Assembly (NCBI GenBank): GCA_964613725.1
Contig: CAZTJY010000002.1
Location: forward strand, 1 to 64,000
Reading direction: 5' to 3'
DNA length: 64,000 bases
Source of the DNA: Parapedobacter sp964613725
GTDB lineage: Bacteria > Bacteroidota > Bacteroidia > Sphingobacteriales > Sphingobacteriaceae
The notes below the pieces were generated by a model. That model saw only the letters and a list, made by a program, of their open reading frames with translations, did no database searches and was not told the origin of the DNA. Of this stretch, positions 26,587 through 35,305 are shown piece after piece (position 1 is the stretch's first letter; each line of letters starts with the position of its first letter). The translations under genes were made by a program, and so were the position numbers.

Positions 26587-27447
26587 TCAGCCTTGTGCGG
26601 CATTCGACAAGGCTTCCCACGCTTCCCAGGTTTTTAACCGATTGGCGTACGCCTCGCGCACCTCGGGCAGGTTGTACTTTCCGAGGAATAGGCGCAACGG
26701 AGGATTGGGAGCGTCTACAACGGCAAAAACCGCTTCGGGCGTGGCCCGTGGATTGCCTTGGTCCAAGCGCTGGATGTTGCCGAAAACCTCTGCCTTCAAT
26801 TCGTCATAAATCGCCTGCCCATCCGCAAACTTCAGCGATTGCTGGCTGCCGAACTCGGTGGCATAGGCCCCCGGCTCGATGATGGTTACATCGATACCGA
26901 ACGGCTTCACCTCGGTGGCCAAGCTCTCATAGATGGCTTCGAAGGCCCATTTGGACGAGCAATAATAGCCGATGACCGGATGGGTTACATGCCCGAGTGA
27001 GCTGGACACGCCCACGAGGTGCCCATGGCCCTGCTGCCGCAACAACGGCAATGCGGCCTGGATAACGGCAACGGGGCCAAGCACGTTGGTTTCATACAAT
27101 TGCCGGATATCATCGGCACGGGCTTCTTCAATGGTTGACACAAGCGAATATCCCGCGTTGTTCAACACCACATCTAGCCGGCCGAAATGGGCATGGGCAT
27201 CGTTGACCGCGGCTGTTACCTGCTCGGCGTTGGTTACGTCTACGGCCAACGTGAGGACGTTTGCACCGTATTTTTCTTTTAGATCGGCAATACTTTCCAA
27301 TCTGCGGGCCGTAGCGACCACCTTATCGCCACGTTGGAGTGCAGCCTCGGTCCATACGCGACCGAATCCGCGGGAAGCACCCGTGATGAACCATATTTTC
27401 GTTGTCGTTTTCACAGCTTGTGCTGTTCCTGTTTGTTGTTGTGCCAT
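26587..27447 (-). CDS. Short-chain dehydrogenase/reductase
   Basis: A 286-residue classical SDR starting at ATG 27447 (MAQQQ); the longer frame to 27504 is unlikely. Cofactor motif TGASRGFG (about 20-27), NNAG (about 97), catalytic Ser in GVSSSLG and Tyr/Lys in YYCSSK (YxxxK). By family it uses NAD(P)H to reduce or oxidise a carbonyl/alcohol; the substrate is unknown. It lies between the AraC regulator and the DinB-like gene, all on the minus strand. Confidence 0.9.
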   Translation of the reverse strand: MAQQQTGTAQAVKTTTKIWFITGASRGFGRVWTEAALQRGDKVVATARRLESIADLKEKYGANVLTLAVDVTNAEQVTAAVNDAHAHFGRLDVVLNNAGYSLVSTIEEARADDIRQLYETNVLGPVAVIQAALPLLRQQGHGHLVGVSSSLGHVTHPVIGYYCSSKWAFEAIYESLATEVKPFGIDVTIIEPGAYATEFGSQQSLKFADGQAIYDELKAEVFGNIQRLDQGNPRATPEAVFAVVDAPNPPLRLFLGKYNLPEVREAYANRLKTWEAWEALSNAAQG

Positions 27448-27557
27448 TGTCTTAATCTTTAAATGAGCAATGGTACAAAGGTCGGCCGACACAGTGGCGC
27501 ACACGTAGCCAAATTGGGTGGGGTTGTAGCCAGAATGGGTAGGATCTTGGGTAGGAT

Positions 27558-28076
27558 CTATTGCTCATTCATCGAACGTGCCTCCAAATGCCGTTGGATG
27601 TCGGTGATTTGGTGTACATGCCATTTCGTATGCACGCAAATAAAAGTTAACCATTCGTATCGGGTGAGGTAGCCCATGAATGGGAATTCCATGTCGAGGC
27701 ACAAAACCGTCAAGTCTTTCCCATTGGATATTTGAAGCAATTTCTCCTTGTTTCGCGTTAGTTGAGCAATGAGTCCCGGTATATTATGCGTAGTTTCCTT
27801 TGGATATACCTGGGGAGACGCTTTCGACTTCTGGCTCCTATCGGAAAATATACCACGCAGGGCCGGAACCCGTTCGTCATGTCTCCGGTCAGCAGGCTGC
27901 GTTTTAACATCGGGGAGACCCCGGCTGCTGATAATGATGTGCTCTGCGACTTGCCCGATGGTCCAACTCCCCTCAAAAGGCACTTCATCAACGCTTCTTT
28001 CAGCTACCGTATCTAATGTTTCAATTACGGTGTCAAAGACGGTTTGGATTTCCTTACGTATGTTCTCAGCTCCCAT
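27558..28076 (-). CDS. DinB-family (putative metal-dependent) protein
   Basis: A 172-residue four-helix protein. His in GQVAEHIIIS and the pair in HTKWHVHQI occupy the metal-binding positions of the DinB/YfiT superfamily, though sequence identity elsewhere is low. Members act as thiol-dependent transferases or have no known role. A gap of 110 bp separates it from the SDR gene. Confidence 0.75.
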   Translation of the reverse strand: MGAENIRKEIQTVFDTVIETLDTVAERSVDEVPFEGSWTIGQVAEHIIISSRGLPDVKTQPADRRHDERVPALRGIFSDRSQKSKASPQVYPKETTHNIPGLIAQLTRNKEKLLQISNGKDLTVLCLDMEFPFMGYLTRYEWLTFICVHTKWHVHQITDIQRHLEARSMNEQ

Positions 28077-28240
28077 ATATGATTATTTTGTGCGGTTACA
28101 CCACGTCGGCGCACCAATACTTTATCGATCAAGGCAAAACTAACATGTTTCACTGGAATATAAGACTGGAAAAGTGCCTTTTTAAAGGGGGAATCCGGAC
28201 AATAAGCGCTACCTTTAACCAATCCATCCAATGAAAAGAA

Positions 28241-29455
28241 ATGAGACGCAAACCCTTACCTTCCCTACGCTTCATCGCCGCCCTTTTTATGGGTGTGGCT
28301 TGTGGCCACCGTACCGCCGCACAACGGGATGCCAAGCTGGCCACCGACACCGTAAACCTCAGCTATACGGTGGAAGAGGCCCCGGAATGGACACGGCTAT
28401 TTGACCGTACGTCGGGCTGGTTTGGCGCCGACGGCATTTTTTCGATACCGCTCCACGGCGTGGATACGCCGCAGTCTACCCAGGGCAGCCAAACGTTGCT
28501 CGTATTCAGCGACACCATGATCGGCGAGGTTGAAGACGGTGAATTGCAGCCCGGCTCGGTGATGATCAATAATTCGGTGGCCATGCTGGACGGGGCGACG
28601 CCCGATGAAAACCGTATCCGGTTCTTCTGGGATAACGATAATGCAGGGACTCCGGCATCGGTGTTCGTGCCGGAAACACCTCAAGCCCGCCCGGGCGAGT
28701 ATTATTGGCTGGGCGACGGATTCGTGAACCAGGAATTGGGCAATACAACGTATGTTTTTGGCTACCGGGTCAGGCATACCGATGCCGCAGTGTTTCCCTT
28801 CGAAGAGGTGGGCAATACACTGATTGCCATTCCGGCGGGCAGCCAACCGCCCTTTAAGAACCACCGGCAGATGGATACGCCGTTCTTCATCCGCGACTCG
28901 TTGGACAGCCGCAACAATGGTTCATTCGGGGCAGGTATCTTGGTAAACACCGCGGCCTCGGGTGCCCCAACCCCGGATGGGTATGTATATGTGTACGGCG
29001 TGCGGGGTCCGGCGAAGCAAGTACTGGTGGCCCGTGTGAAGCCCAAAGATTTCGAACACTTTGCCGCATGGCACTTTTGGGATGAAGACGGGTGGAACAC
29101 CGACATGGACAAAGCGGCACCAATAGCCGACCGCGCATCCAACGAGCTCAGCGTAACGCCATTGCCAGACGGCCGGTATGCGCTTGTTTTCCAAACGGAC
29201 GGAATCGGCACGACGGTGGGGCTGCGCATCGGCCTTGCACCGGCAGGGCCATTTGGCCCCATCAAGGAATTATGGGATTGCCCCGAAGTGAAGCAGAAAA
29301 ACTTCTTCGTGTACAATGCGAAGGCGCATGCTAACCTGTCCGAAAAGGGCGAGCTACTTATCAGCTACAACGTGAATTCTTTCGATTTCCTAACGGACAT
29401 CCAGAAAACGCCGAACCTTTACCGGCCGCGGTTCATCCGCGTGAAGTTTTTGTAA
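28241..29455 (+). CDS. Exported DUF4185/DUF5005-like beta-propeller protein
   Basis: A 404-residue exported protein (hydrophobic segment 10-24). Repeated blades carry motifs such as WFGADGIFSIPL, TLLVFSDTMIGEV, EYYWLGDGF, YVYVYGVRG and LISYNVNSF, which resemble the five-bladed propellers of DUF4185 and DUF5005. DUF4185 includes GH183 endo-D-arabinanases, but catalytic residues cannot be confirmed here, so an enzymatic role is only possible. A TACCTTTA element about 30 bases upstream of ATG 28241 serves as -7 box. Confidence 0.6.
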   Translation: MRRKPLPSLRFIAALFMGVACGHRTAAQRDAKLATDTVNLSYTVEEAPEWTRLFDRTSGWFGADGIFSIPLHGVDTPQSTQGSQTLLVFSDTMIGEVEDGELQPGSVMINNSVAMLDGATPDENRIRFFWDNDNAGTPASVFVPETPQARPGEYYWLGDGFVNQELGNTTYVFGYRVRHTDAAVFPFEEVGNTLIAIPAGSQPPFKNHRQMDTPFFIRDSLDSRNNGSFGAGILVNTAASGAPTPDGYVYVYGVRGPAKQVLVARVKPKDFEHFAAWHFWDEDGWNTDMDKAAPIADRASNELSVTPLPDGRYALVFQTDGIGTTVGLRIGLAPAGPFGPIKELWDCPEVKQKNFFVYNAKAHANLSEKGELLISYNVNSFDFLTDIQKTPNLYRPRFIRVKFL

Positions 29456-29504
29456 AAAAGAAAATCTTTTTACTACCTTAGTAAAACCAATTCACAAAAA
29501 CGCC

Positions 29505-30110
29505 ATGAAACCACTGACCTTCTTGTGGGCCAGCATGCTGCTTTCTTGCTACTGCTTGGCCCAAACCAAAGATTCATTATCCATAAGCGTGGTATACCAC
29601 CCCGAACCGCATAGCCGAAATGCGCTGATAACGGTAAACGGGCACCCTGTGCCGAATACCGCAGTCGCATCCATGCCCCCCGCCATGATCCATAGCGTGG
29701 ACGTTTCAAAAAACGACACCATTGTCGGTGGGCATAAGTACAGCGGCGTGGTACGGATCGCGTTAAAGGATGGATATACACCTGCGTTCATTTCCCTTAC
29801 CGACCTTAAGACGAAATACACTTCTCTCCAGCCCGGACCCACGGTTTTCATGTTAGACAACCAACTGATCAGTGGCGACTACGACCGACTGATGGTGGAT
29901 GAAAAATACATCCTGAAGATTGAAGTGAACCGCTTAAGTGACGCGGATGGGCGACAAAATGTGAACGTCGTGAAAGTCCTCACCCGATCGGAAGATAACA
30001 TCCGGAAATCAAAGGAAATCCGCATTAGAGGCAATGCTTCCACCATAGTACCAGCCAATTACTATTCACGTGATTTCCGCTCGATAGACCAGAAATTGGA
30101 AAGGCGTTAA
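29505..30110 (+). CDS. Exported hypothetical protein
   Basis: A 201-residue protein with a signal peptide (1-19, ending YCLAQ). The rest is hydrophilic and beta-rich (SVDVSKNDTIVGGHKYSGVV, KYILKIEVNRL). KYSGVVRIALKD resembles the plug-like segments of carboxypeptidase-regulatory proteins, but no family is recognised. Its own promoter (TACCTTAG at 29474-29481 within a TTTTACT/AGTAAAA dyad) lies just after the preceding gene. Confidence 0.65.
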   Translation: MKPLTFLWASMLLSCYCLAQTKDSLSISVVYHPEPHSRNALITVNGHPVPNTAVASMPPAMIHSVDVSKNDTIVGGHKYSGVVRIALKDGYTPAFISLTDLKTKYTSLQPGPTVFMLDNQLISGDYDRLMVDEKYILKIEVNRLSDADGRQNVNVVKVLTRSEDNIRKSKEIRIRGNASTIVPANYYSRDFRSIDQKLERR

Positions 30111-30165
30111 TACAGATGTATCCAAACGGACAGCTGTATCCCCGCACTTTTCGTACTTTTAGGCC

Positions 30166-31278
30166 GTGGAATCATCGTTTCTTTGGCACGCATTAACTAC
30201 CGGTGCAACAGCATTACAGGCATTCCTGCTGCTCACCAATATCCCGCGGGTAAACCAGCAAGCGAACCGGTGGCTGGGGTTATTCTTTTTCTGTCTCGCT
30301 ACCTTATTCGCGCAGCAGTTCATTGAGGCTGTGGCCCCGGCAGACCAGAACCCGCTTGGCTGGCTCGTTCCTCTATTGGAACTCCCCCGGTGGGCCACCT
30401 TTCCCTGTTTTTTTATCGCTTTGGTCTACTTTGTAAACCCAACTGCGCCATCACGGACAGTCGTGTGGCATTTCATTCCCTTTTTCCTATTTTGCCTATA
30501 CGCGGCTTGCGTGATGTTCCCAAACAGGTATGCGGATAGCCAAATCCCATTTCATCTTCCGGCAAACGCGGTGTGGGTCATCCGGCACCTGTTCCTCGGG
30601 CAGGCCCTCTTATACTGGGTGCTATCGTTCTTCCTCTTGCGGCGCCATCACCGTCAAATCAAGCGCTTTTCCGCCACGGTAGAACAGATTGACCTGGCGT
30701 GGATAACGTTTATTTTATTTGCCATGCTGGCCATGACCGTCCTTTGGCTGCTCGGCAAAAACTATCCGCCCATCGCGGCGATTGTCCCCGCTGGATACTT
30801 CGCACTAACGGTATTCATGGCTTACCATGCGCTGAACCAAAAGGTTATCTATTCGGTCGACAACAATCGGCTGGTTGAAGTCATGGAGGCGATAACCACG
30901 CCAGCTACACCATACGCCCGCCTGACCGACGAACAGGTGCAACTTTTACAAAGCAAAGTGCACCGACTGGTAGTGGATAAGGCGCTTTTCCTCGATCCAT
31001 TACTCAATTTGCCGTCGCTAGCTGAAAAGGTAGGCATCAGTACCCACGAATTGTCTTTCGTGCTCAACCAGGGCTTCGGCAAGAATTTTTACCAATACAT
31101 CAATGAACTCCGGGTAGATGAAGCGAAACGGTTGCTGGTGCATCCGAATTTCCGCAACAAGGATATGGCCGGTATTGGGATATACGCAGGATTCAATTCC
31201 AGAACCACGTTCTACGCTGCATTTAAAAAGATAACGGGTATGACGCCCAGGGCTTATCTTTCCAGTCCGGAGAACTGA
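30166..31278 (+). CDS. Membrane-anchored AraC-family regulator
   Basis: A 370-residue protein with about seven N-terminal membrane segments (1-225) and a C-terminal AraC DNA-binding domain (about 260-370: LPSLAEKVGISTHELSFVLN and AGFNSRTTFYAAFKKITGMT). The start is GTG 30166; TACTTTTA at 30154-30161 as -7 element would make the message almost leaderless. Integral-membrane AraC proteins of this layout are common in Bacteroidota and presumably sense an envelope signal. The flanking exported proteins are its likely targets. Confidence 0.85.
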   Translation: MESSFLWHALTTGATALQAFLLLTNIPRVNQQANRWLGLFFFCLATLFAQQFIEAVAPADQNPLGWLVPLLELPRWATFPCFFIALVYFVNPTAPSRTVVWHFIPFFLFCLYAACVMFPNRYADSQIPFHLPANAVWVIRHLFLGQALLYWVLSFFLLRRHHRQIKRFSATVEQIDLAWITFILFAMLAMTVLWLLGKNYPPIAAIVPAGYFALTVFMAYHALNQKVIYSVDNNRLVEVMEAITTPATPYARLTDEQVQLLQSKVHRLVVDKALFLDPLLNLPSLAEKVGISTHELSFVLNQGFGKNFYQYINELRVDEAKRLLVHPNFRNKDMAGIGIYAGFNSRTTFYAAFKKITGMTPRAYLSSPEN

Positions 31279-31353
31279 ATACGTCCACTTGTATCCAGCC
31301 GAACAGTTTGTTCGAGTTCAATGCTGACTATTGCATCATCAAACAAAAATAAG

Positions 31354-32034
31354 ATGAAAGCAAAAACAGCAAAACATTTGTCGCTGAGCGCCGGGGCCCT
31401 CCTGGTCCTTGGCTTATCGGCGTTGACCCACCAAGCGGTCGGTATGGGGCATGCCTCCGCGCCAGTACGGACTACCATCAATTCCACCGACAGCGTGGCG
31501 TTGGATGCCCTTTCGGGATACTACCGATTCCCCAACCGGGCGGCACACATCCGTTTCTTCGAGCAGGGTGGGCAATTCGTTGCGCAACAGGTATGGGATG
31601 GCCGGGTATATCCGTTGCGTCCTACGGGTCACCTTACTTTCCAATCACAGGATGAGGCGTACAAGATTGAATTCCTCGAAAGTAATGCCGGGAAAATCGA
31701 TAGGGCTAAAATCCTTGATCGCGTTATGCTGGAAAAGGTAACTTACGACCCTACCCAGCATGTGGCGCTGACGGCGGCGCAGCTGAAGCCGTTGGTGGGG
31801 AGGTACCGGCTGGAAAAAGACCCGAACATGGAGCTACAGATCGCGGTGCGGGATGGCAAGCTGGCCTTAACCCAACAATGGGACAACCAAACGATTCTCT
31901 TTGAAGCGTTCTCACCCACGGTGTTCCTCAATGAGGAACTGACCTTCCCATTGACGTTTGTGGTAGAAGACGGTGTGGCCAAAAAACTCATCTGTTTCGC
32001 GTCGGACCAGTGGGAAAGGATTGCCCATGACTAG
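31354..32034 (+). CDS. Exported protein with two DUF3471-like domains
   Basis: A 226-residue protein starting at ATG 31354 (MKAKTAK), with a signal segment to about residue 31. Two similar beta domains follow: LSGYYRFPNRAAHIRFFEQG (about 53) and LVGRYRLEKDPNMELQIAVR (about 148), each with a following LT/FPLTFVVE strand. This fits the lipocalin-like DUF3471 module often attached to beta-lactamase-type hydrolases, here without a catalytic domain. It overlaps the next gene by eight bases. Confidence 0.65.
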   Translation: MKAKTAKHLSLSAGALLVLGLSALTHQAVGMGHASAPVRTTINSTDSVALDALSGYYRFPNRAAHIRFFEQGGQFVAQQVWDGRVYPLRPTGHLTFQSQDEAYKIEFLESNAGKIDRAKILDRVMLEKVTYDPTQHVALTAAQLKPLVGRYRLEKDPNMELQIAVRDGKLALTQQWDNQTILFEAFSPTVFLNEELTFPLTFVVEDGVAKKLICFASDQWERIAHD

Positions 32035-32944
32035 CACCAGATTTCAAGCCGTGCTCCTTTGGGTGCTGCTTTGGCCGGCCTGCCTTTTCGCCCAAAGTGT
32101 AGCCGACCCCGTTTTCGATGATGCCGTCGCCCAGCCGCGCTACGGTGAAAAACAAGGCCCCTTCATCTTATACGATGGGGGCCATAACAATCCACTTAGC
32201 CTCAAGGGACAGTACGCGGCCTTTGGCCGTGTGCTGGAATCTGACGGCTATCGGCTGGCCACGCACACCGGGCCGCTAACAACCGCCGCCCTTGCCGATG
32301 CCCGTGTGTTTGTGACCGTAAATGCGATGCACGACATGGAAAATTTGGACCTGCCCACAGGAAATGTCTATTCGGATGAGGAGGTTGAAACACTGTATAC
32401 GTGGGTGCACCAGCACGGCGGCGCATTGTTCCTCATTACCGACCACATGCCGTGCGCCGGTTCCGTAAGTAATCTTGCGGCACGTTTCGGATTTAACCTC
32501 ATCAATGGCTTCGCGCAGCGGAAAGATGGCATGCCGGAGGTCTTTTCGCGTAGACGGGGCAACCTCACCGCCAATGCCGTGACGGATGCGGAGGGCGCCG
32601 TGATAGATAGCATACGCGTCTGGGGTGGCACGGGTTTCTTTCCGCCGCCGGAGGCGGTGGTGATTTCTTCATTAGGAGAAGACTATGAGCTGTTTCTCCC
32701 AACCCGCGCAGTGGAGATGGACAGCCCGGTCGCCGCAACCGTACCGAAAATCAAGGGCACGGGCTTAGCTAACGGAGCCATCTTGCCATGCGGGCGCGGG
32801 CGGGTATTTATTTTTGCCGATGGCGCTCCGTTTACCGCTCAGCTGCAAGGCATAAAAAGTCGTCAGCGCGGAATGAACCACCCCAGCGCGGCGCAAAACA
32901 AGCAGCTTTTGCTGAATGTCATTCATTGGTTGGATACGCCCTAA
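32027..32944 (+). CDS. DUF4350-like exported protein
   Basis: A 305-residue protein starting at ATG 32027, inside the end of the previous gene (eight-base overlap, so translationally coupled). It has a signal peptide (1-23, ending ACLFAQ). The body has GPFILYDGGHNNPLSLKGQY, a GATase-like strand ADARVFVTVNAMHD, LFLITDHMP and GRGRVFIFADGAPFTA, as in DUF4350 and ThuA-type flavodoxin-like folds. Function unknown. The transcript ends at the hairpin 32958-32984. Confidence 0.65.
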   Translation: MTSTRFQAVLLWVLLWPACLFAQSVADPVFDDAVAQPRYGEKQGPFILYDGGHNNPLSLKGQYAAFGRVLESDGYRLATHTGPLTTAALADARVFVTVNAMHDMENLDLPTGNVYSDEEVETLYTWVHQHGGALFLITDHMPCAGSVSNLAARFGFNLINGFAQRKDGMPEVFSRRRGNLTANAVTDAEGAVIDSIRVWGGTGFFPPPEAVVISSLGEDYELFLPTRAVEMDSPVAATVPKIKGTGLANGAILPCGRGRVFIFADGAPFTAQLQGIKSRQRGMNHPSAAQNKQLLLNVIHWLDTP

Positions 32945-32957
32945 CCCATGGGGCGCC

Positions 32958-32993
32958 GCAGCCTGCTCGTGTTAGGCAGGCTGCTTCCTTTTC
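32958..32993 (+). terminator. Intrinsic terminator
   Basis: A perfect 9-bp stem GCAGCCTGC (32958-32966) with GCAGGCTGC (32976-32984), loop nine, followed by TTCCTTTTC. It closes the operon ending at 32944 and may also serve the convergent VOC gene. Confidence 0.8.
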
Positions 32994-33017
32994 GCTAGGG
33001 TCCTTTTAAAAGCGGTC

Positions 33018-33371
33018 TTACAATTGATGCGAAAGGATGTTTACGGTCTTACCGAATGGGTCTTTCACATAAAACCTTCGGACACCCCAAGGCTCATCTA
33101 TAATGCCATAAACTACTGAAAATCCCGCCTCTTGCATTTGATCGTGTACCGCATCGACGTCATCAACCTCAATGGAGATGTCCGGTACAGGTGACCCGGA
33201 TCCACCTTCCGAGGCAAAACTGATCTGCACCCGCGCCGTATGATCATTGCCGTATGTGCGAATCCAAGTCAAGTCCATCAATATTTCCAAGCCCAGGATT
33301 TCGCCGTAGAAACGCCGTGCGGCGTCTATGTCTTCCGTTGCCGTGTTTATCACGATTCTCCGAACTGCCAT
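33018..33371 (-). CDS. VOC-family (glyoxalase/bleomycin-resistance-like) protein
   Basis: A 117-residue single VOC module from ATG 33371 (MAVRRIV). Two beta-alpha-beta-beta-beta units are visible: AARRFYGEILGLEILMDLTW in the first, AVHDQMQEAGFSVVYG and FYVKDPFGKTVNIL in the second. It would act as a dimer; substrate unknown. It stands alone on the minus strand and is divergent from the ECF sigma gene. Confidence 0.85.
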   Translation of the reverse strand: MAVRRIVINTATEDIDAARRFYGEILGLEILMDLTWIRTYGNDHTARVQISFASEGGSGSPVPDISIEVDDVDAVHDQMQEAGFSVVYGIIDEPWGVRRFYVKDPFGKTVNILSHQL

Positions 33372-33551
33372 GTGTTTGTGGGTTATGAAATACAAAAATA
33401 CAAAATTAGTGTTTCAGCTGCGGGATAACACGTTGTGCTTCGTCACCTCGCGTCTTCCAGCGCACCCCAGTCGCTGGGAAAAGATAGCGCGCATCGTTTT
33501 TTGCACATCATGTTGCTTCATTTTAAATATTTTCCTAATTTCGTTGTGGAT

Positions 33552-34103
33552 ATGGCAGCAAAAAGCGGGGCGGATAATTCACGGTCGAATAGTATGGACG
33601 ATACGTCGCTGCGCCTACTCTTCAATGACATCTTCCAATCGTACGAACAACCACTCTTCCGGCTAGCCGCCAATCTCTGCAAAGATGACAGCATGGCACG
33701 CGACATCATCCACGATGTCTTCCTCAAACTCTGGGAAATCCGCCAGCAACTCCATGAAATCGAATCCATAGAAGCATTCCTATTTACGCTGACTAGGAAC
33801 AAAGTCATGGATTACCTACGTAAAGTGGCATCTGATGCGCGCCTAAAACAGGCTATTTGGGAATCGATGCAGCAGATTGTGGCCCCTACAAACCGGGCAG
33901 AAGAAAAAGAATTCCATGAGGTGCTCGCTAGCGCCATAGACCGCCTCCCGCCGCAACGCAAGGCAATTTACCTCTTGCGTGATGCCGGGTACAACTACAA
34001 CGAGATCGCCGACCAACTCCACATCTCCCGGCATACCGTCAAAAACCAAGTAAGTGCCGCACTGAAGTCCATCCGGCAGACGGTAAGCCGGCTGTTTGAC
34101 TAA
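33552..34103 (+). CDS. ECF sigma-70 factor (FecI-like)
   Basis: A 183-residue sigma factor. ATG 33552 is chosen because TAATTTCG (33537-33544) is a good -7 element and upstream residues are not sigma-like; 33594 is an alternative. Region 2 is visible as LFRLAANLCKDDSMARDIIH and DVFLKLWE, region 4 as LPPQRKAIYLLRDAGYNYNE and ISRHTVKNQVSAALKSIRQT. It directs transcription of the downstream SusC/SusD operon when released by the FecR partner 62 bp downstream. Confidence 0.93.
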   Translation: MAAKSGADNSRSNSMDDTSLRLLFNDIFQSYEQPLFRLAANLCKDDSMARDIIHDVFLKLWEIRQQLHEIESIEAFLFTLTRNKVMDYLRKVASDARLKQAIWESMQQIVAPTNRAEEKEFHEVLASAIDRLPPQRKAIYLLRDAGYNYNEIADQLHISRHTVKNQVSAALKSIRQTVSRLFD

Positions 34104-34165
34104 TTTTTTCCCGCCCAATAGGACACTTCCCCCGTTGCTACGTCTATGACTATAGATAACGTATA

Positions 34166-35176
34166 ATGAAAACACACATCCGCTATTTACTGCAGCAGTA
34201 TTTCAATAACCGCGCAAGCCGTGAGGAACTGGAAGAATTCTTCCGTGTCGTCCGATCCGCTGAGCACGACGAAGAGCTCGCTGCGCTGATCAGGGAGACG
34301 TACGAGGCGCTACGGCGCGAAAACCCGTCGTCCACCTATATCGATGCGGACGGAAACCTCACGTTCCCCAAGGGCGCCGATATGATGCCCACCCCCGCCA
34401 AACGCCTGCTGCGCAACGGCAAGCGCATGGCGTTGCCCATCATGGCCGCGGCGGCAGTGGCAGCAGCCCTGTGGTTTGGGCCAAGGCCCCGCCACGAAAA
34501 AGCGGTGGATGGACTCCAAACGCAAGTGCAGGTGGTGAAACAGGCGGCAAGTGACGAAAATAAAGTCATTCAGCTAAGCGACGGCACCAAGGTGTGGCTC
34601 AACTCGTCCAGCAAGCTGGAATATCCGCAGGCATTCGACGCTTCGACACCCCGCGAGGTTTCACTGACGGGCGAGGCGTTTTTTGAAGTGACCAAAGCGG
34701 CCGATTGGCCCTTCGTGGTGCATACAGGTGCCGTGAAAACCACTGTGCTGGGTACGGCTTTCAATATCAAGGCCTATCCCGGCATGCAAAACATCAGTGT
34801 GTCCGTAAAACACGGCAAGGTGGCGGTAAGTAAAGACAACCAAACGTTGGCCACATTGGAAAGCAACCAGGAGTTGCGCGTGGCATTGGGACAAAACACG
34901 CCCACCCCAACCGAAGAAATCACACTGAGCAGTAAGGTGGCTGGCAAATGGAAAGACGGCTACCTGGATTATGAAGACGAAACCATCGCTTCGGTCATTG
35001 CAGACCTCGAACGGTTTTATGGGATCCGTGTAAACCTCCGGGATGAAACTTTAGCCAACGAAGAAATCACCATCTCGCTGCGCCGCGACAGCCATCCCGA
35101 ATTTGCGCTGGATATCCTGTGCCGGCTTTTGGACAAACAACTGGAAAAACAAGAAAATCGATTCATCATTTACTAA
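34166..35176 (+). CDS. FecR-family anti-sigma factor
   Basis: A 336-residue inner-membrane protein. The N-terminal cytoplasmic part (1-85) binds the sigma factor, a membrane segment lies at about 89-105 (ALPIMAAAAVAAALWFG), and the FecR domain follows (about 125-250: VIQLSDGTKVWLNSSSKLEY, GEAFFEVTKA, TTVLGTAFNIKAYPG) with a C-terminal STN-like half (YEDETIASVIADLERFYGI). It relays the state of the STN domain of the transporter encoded downstream. Confidence 0.93.
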   Translation: MKTHIRYLLQQYFNNRASREELEEFFRVVRSAEHDEELAALIRETYEALRRENPSSTYIDADGNLTFPKGADMMPTPAKRLLRNGKRMALPIMAAAAVAAALWFGPRPRHEKAVDGLQTQVQVVKQAASDENKVIQLSDGTKVWLNSSSKLEYPQAFDASTPREVSLTGEAFFEVTKAADWPFVVHTGAVKTTVLGTAFNIKAYPGMQNISVSVKHGKVAVSKDNQTLATLESNQELRVALGQNTPTPTEEITLSSKVAGKWKDGYLDYEDETIASVIADLERFYGIRVNLRDETLANEEITISLRRDSHPEFALDILCRLLDKQLEKQENRFIIY

Positions 35177-35305
35177 CTACCACTAAACAAAATGCTTATG
35201 GAGAGTTGACTACATCAGGAAAAGGCCATGCCGGCTGGTACCCGGCGATGGCCTGTGGATTCAATAAACACGTTACGTTATGTTATACTAAATCTGTTCA
35301 AAATT

